From the NCBI GenBank assembly GCA_965261585.1, contig CBDHDN010000064.1, positions 226,623 through 290,622 of the forward strand: a stretch of 64,000 bases of DNA, in the 5' to 3' direction. Positions 62,302 through 64,000 of this stretch are shown here, piece by piece; position 1 is the first letter of the stretch; every line of letters begins with the position of its first letter. The position numbers and the translations under genes were made by a program. The notes under the pieces are model-generated. The model did not search any database and was not told where the DNA came from. It worked only from the letters and a program-made list of their open reading frames with translations. Source of the DNA: CBDHDN01 sp965261585. GTDB lineage: Bacteria; Pseudomonadota; Alphaproteobacteria; UBA6615.

Positions 62302-62724
62302 ATGACACGACCTTATTCGGAAGATCTTCGTGAACGAGTTGTTCGAGTTGTTGAATCGGGGACCTCTCGCAATGCGGCGGCGAAGCAATTTGATGTGAGC
62401 ATCAGCTTTGTTGTGAAGCTGATGCAGCGTTGGAAGCAGCGGGGCACGATCAAAGCCGACAAATACGGTGGCTGGAAGAAATCGAAACTGGCTCCCCATG
62501 GCGATCGCATTCGGGCTCTGGTGATGGAGAATTGCGACATCACCATTGACGAGCTTTGCGTCTTGCTGGCCGCCGAGGGGATCGAGGCGAAGCGCTCGAC
62601 GCTTGGCGACTTTCTTCTGGCTCAGGGGCTGAGTCGCAAAAAAAGACAGCCCACGCCGCCGAGCAGGAGCGCCCTGACGTCGCGGCGGCGCGAGCCACTT
62701 GGCGCAACGAGCAACCTGGGCTGA
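62302..62724 (+). CDS. IS630 transposase, first frame (copy 3)
   Basis: Helix-turn-helix half, identical in translation to 18725-19147. The slippery run of seven A is at 62638-62644, after S-R, where ribosomes would move to the second frame. Confidence 0.88.
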   Translation: MTRPYSEDLRERVVRVVESGTSRNAAAKQFDVSISFVVKLMQRWKQRGTIKADKYGGWKKSKLAPHGDRIRALVMENCDITIDELCVLLAAEGIEAKRSTLGDFLLAQGLSRKKRQPTPPSRSALTSRRREPLGATSNLG

Positions 62725-63242
62725 TTGCCGAACGGCTGGTCTTTCTCGACGAGACCTGGGCGCGGACGAACATGGCCCGGCGTTATGGCCGGGCACCGCG
62801 CGGCGAACGGGTGGTGGCGGCCATTCCCCATGGCCACTGGAAGACAACCACGTTCATTGCCGCCCTGCGTCACGACCGGATCACCGCGCCCTGCGTTTTC
62901 GATGGCCCGATCAACGGCGCAAGCTTCCTTGCCTGGGTCCAGCAAGCCCTGGTCCCGACCCTGTCCGCGGGCGACATCGTCATCATGGACAACCTCTCCT
63001 CCCACAAGGTCGCCGGCGTACACGAGGCCATTGAGGCGGTCGGCGCAACCCCGCTCTACCTGCCGCCCTACAGCCCCGATCTCAATCCCATCGAACAGGT
63101 CTTCGCCAAGCTCAAAGCCATTCTCCGCAAGGTCGGCGCCAGAACCGTCGATGACCTCTGGCGGGCAATTGGAAACGCCCTCGATGAATTCTCTCCAACC
63201 GAATGCAGAAACTACCTCGTCAATGCAGGATATTCCGTCTAA
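62556..63242 (+). CDS. IS630 transposase, second frame (copy 3)
   Basis: Catalytic half with Asp in F-L-D-E-T-W, Asp in I-M-D-N-L-S-S-H and Glu in N-P-I-E-Q-V-F. Real domain begins near 62640 by frameshift. Intact. Confidence 0.9.
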   Translation: MRLAGRRGDRGEALDAWRLSSGSGAESQKKTAHAAEQERPDVAAARATWRNEQPGLIAERLVFLDETWARTNMARRYGRAPRGERVVAAIPHGHWKTTTFIAALRHDRITAPCVFDGPINGASFLAWVQQALVPTLSAGDIVIMDNLSSHKVAGVHEAIEAVGATPLYLPPYSPDLNPIEQVFAKLKAILRKVGARTVDDLWRAIGNALDEFSPTECRNYLVNAGYSV

Positions 63243-63385
63243 ACCGGATGTGCTCTAGCCTCACCGACGGCGACGACACGCGCCGCCGCCTGCTCGACGC
63301 GCTCCTCGCCGAGGCGCTAGCGCCGACGTCTCACAAACTGGAGGCCGCGGAGTGAACCAGGAGCTGCATCAGCCTCCGCGGACAG

Positions 63386-64000
63386 CGGAACCTGTCAACG
63401 ACTTTGAGACACCGACGGTTTCTATTTACTGACTCGTTTCTCCTGTTGTGGAAGTGGCGGGTGGGTTGATCCAGACGGCTTCGGGAAGTGGGGCGGGTTT
63501 CGGGGTGCCGTGGACGAAGCGTTCGGGGTGAAGGGCCCAGGCGGCTTGCAGGGTACGTCCGCGCTGAGCCAGCACATCCGGTGCCCGGTGATGATGGACA
63601 TCATCGGGGGTGAGCATCGCGATCCCGGCATGGCGGTGCTCGGTGTTGTACCAGGGGAAGAACGACCGGCAGAAGGCGACGGAGGCGGTAATTTCTTCGA
63701 AGCGCCCAGGGAAGCCGGGGTGGTACTTCAGGGTCTTGAACTGCGCTTCGGAGAACGGGTTGTCATCGCTGACCTGGGGGCGGCTCAGAGAGCGGGTGAC
63801 CCCGAGGTCGGCGAGGAGTTGGGCGGTACACTTGCTGGTCATCGGCGCGCCGCGGTCCGAATGCAGGGTGAGCACCTGGGGCTCGATGCCTTGCTTGAGA
63901 CAGGTTTCCTCGATCAGCGTCGCGGCGAGCGCGGCGTTCTCCCGATCGGCAACCATCCAGCCCACGACGCAGCGGCTGAAGATGTCGAGCAAGACATAGA
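63386..64000 (-). mobile_element. ISA copy 3 (runs off the window)
   Basis: Left end CGGAACCTGTCAACG at 63386 as in copies 1 and 2; sequence nearly identical to them up to the window end. It lies 30 bp after the hsdS stop. Confidence 0.9.
63426..64000 (-). CDS. ISA OrfB integrase (copy 3, partial in window)
   Basis: C-terminal 190 residues visible, with Asp in H-S-D-R-G-A-P and Glu in F-S-E-A-Q-F-K, ending T-G-E-T-S-Q as in copies 1 and 2. The start lies beyond the window edge. Confidence 0.9.
   Translation of the reverse strand, partial: YVLLDIFSRCVVGWMVADRENAALAATLIEETCLKQGIEPQVLTLHSDRGAPMTSKCTAQLLADLGVTRSLSRPQVSDDNPFSEAQFKTLKYHPGFPGRFEEITASVAFCRSFFPWYNTEHRHAGIAMLTPDDVHHHRAPDVLAQRGRTLQAAWALHPERFVHGTPKPAPLPEAVWINPPATSTTGETSQ

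Larger units (their letters stand above)
62204..63257 (+). mobile_element. IS630-family element copy 3
   Basis: Body 62206-63255 (1050 bp) between TA duplicates. Same element as 18192-19245 but inverted; the proteins differ at one visible residue (Leu for Ile near the C-terminus), so transposition was recent. Confidence 0.93.
61649..63355 (+). pseudogene. hsdS: Type I specificity subunit hsdS, 3' part split by IS630
   Basis: The second target-recognition half remains: L-P-F-S-A-P-P-G-W-V-W, F-L-S-T-R-N-V-R-P, R-G-D-I-I-Y-T-K-G-G and L-P-L-P-P-L-P-E-Q-R-R-I-V. In C-N-R-L-E-A it is split by IS630 copy 3 with TA duplication, and it resumes at 63258 as S-L-T-D-G-D-D-T-R-R-R-L-L-D-A-L-L, ending at 63355. 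Removing the IS restores the frame. The first recognition domain is lost to ISB copy 3. Confidence 0.88.

Noticed and set aside
1..64000. CRISPR array, tRNA, rRNA or replication origin
   Set aside because: No regularly spaced short repeats, no cloverleaf and no rRNA-like stretches were found on reading both strands; the clustered repeats are all IS-related.

Overview
This 64 kb window is high-GC DNA from what looks like an alphaproteobacterium (Rhodospirillales/Rhizobiales-like gene content: FMN 2-hydroxyacid dehydrogenases, GMC oxidoreductase, phytanoyl-CoA dioxygenase, Gfo/Idh/MocA enzymes, an IolD-type enzyme and sugar/peptide ABC importers). The lineage call is an inference from gene content; there is no rRNA or marker gene in the window. 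The dominant feature is mobile DNA. Adding up delimited elements gives about 26 kb (roughly 40%): three different IS1380-family elements, two IS3-type elements present three times each (called ISA and ISB here) plus a further single IS3 element, three IS630-family elements, one ISNCY, IS256, IS5 and IS21 each, an intact group II intron ORF, a relic group II intron and a pair of MITE-like repeats. Many are nested inside each other, and many host genes are split, frameshifted or truncated. This is what a genome looks like during an IS expansion with relaxed selection (inference).

Layout. 0.2-1.3 kb: bolA and a divergent DUF938 methyltransferase, with an IS1380 element landing exactly at the methyltransferase stop codon. 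2.9-4.8 kb: a simple-sugar ABC permease and ATPase without their binding protein, boxed in by IS1380 and IS3. 6.4-8.7 kb: a tandem pair of FMN alpha-hydroxyacid dehydrogenase paralogues with different, degenerate active sites. 8.7-13.1 kb: an aldo/keto reductase remnant and a VOC gene split by ISB that itself carries ISA. 13.2-17.8 kb: EamA transporter, frameshifted hypothetical, amidohydrolase, DUF924 stub, PhyH dioxygenase, VOC protein. 18.1-22.8 kb: an SDR/epimerase gene split by IS630 and a ketopantoate-reductase-like gene split by IS1380; in both cases removing the IS restores the reading frame. 23-27.6 kb: GMC oxidoreductase, Gfo/Idh enzymes, MITE, fatty acid desaturase. 27.6-33.3 kb: a stack of nested elements built on a dead group II intron. 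33.4-38.5 kb: MBL-fold protein, a run of decayed genes, a Gfo/Idh enzyme and two SDRs. 38.6-43.4 kb: an ISNCY element carrying IS256 and a group II intron. 43.4-52.3 kb: a partly duplicated oligopeptide-type ABC importer operon ending in an iolD-like TPP enzyme. 52.4-57.9 kb: IS1380, IS5, IS21. 57.9-63.4 kb: the wreck of a type I restriction-modification operon with an unknown AT-richer gene still intact inside it, then ISA again at the window end.

Functionally the intact chromosomal genes point to oxidative breakdown and uptake of sugars/polyols and hydroxy acids. The best preserved unit is the operon binding protein - permease - permease - ATPase - ATPase - IolD, in which several genes overlap. 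It has an inverted-repeat operator candidate and a strong stem-loop between binding protein and first permease. A first copy of the same unit lies just upstream and has lost its binding protein. The most interesting candidates for new biology are the paired hydroxyacid dehydrogenases, the unknown protein inside the hsdR-hsdM operon, and the duplicated transporter leader/operator region.
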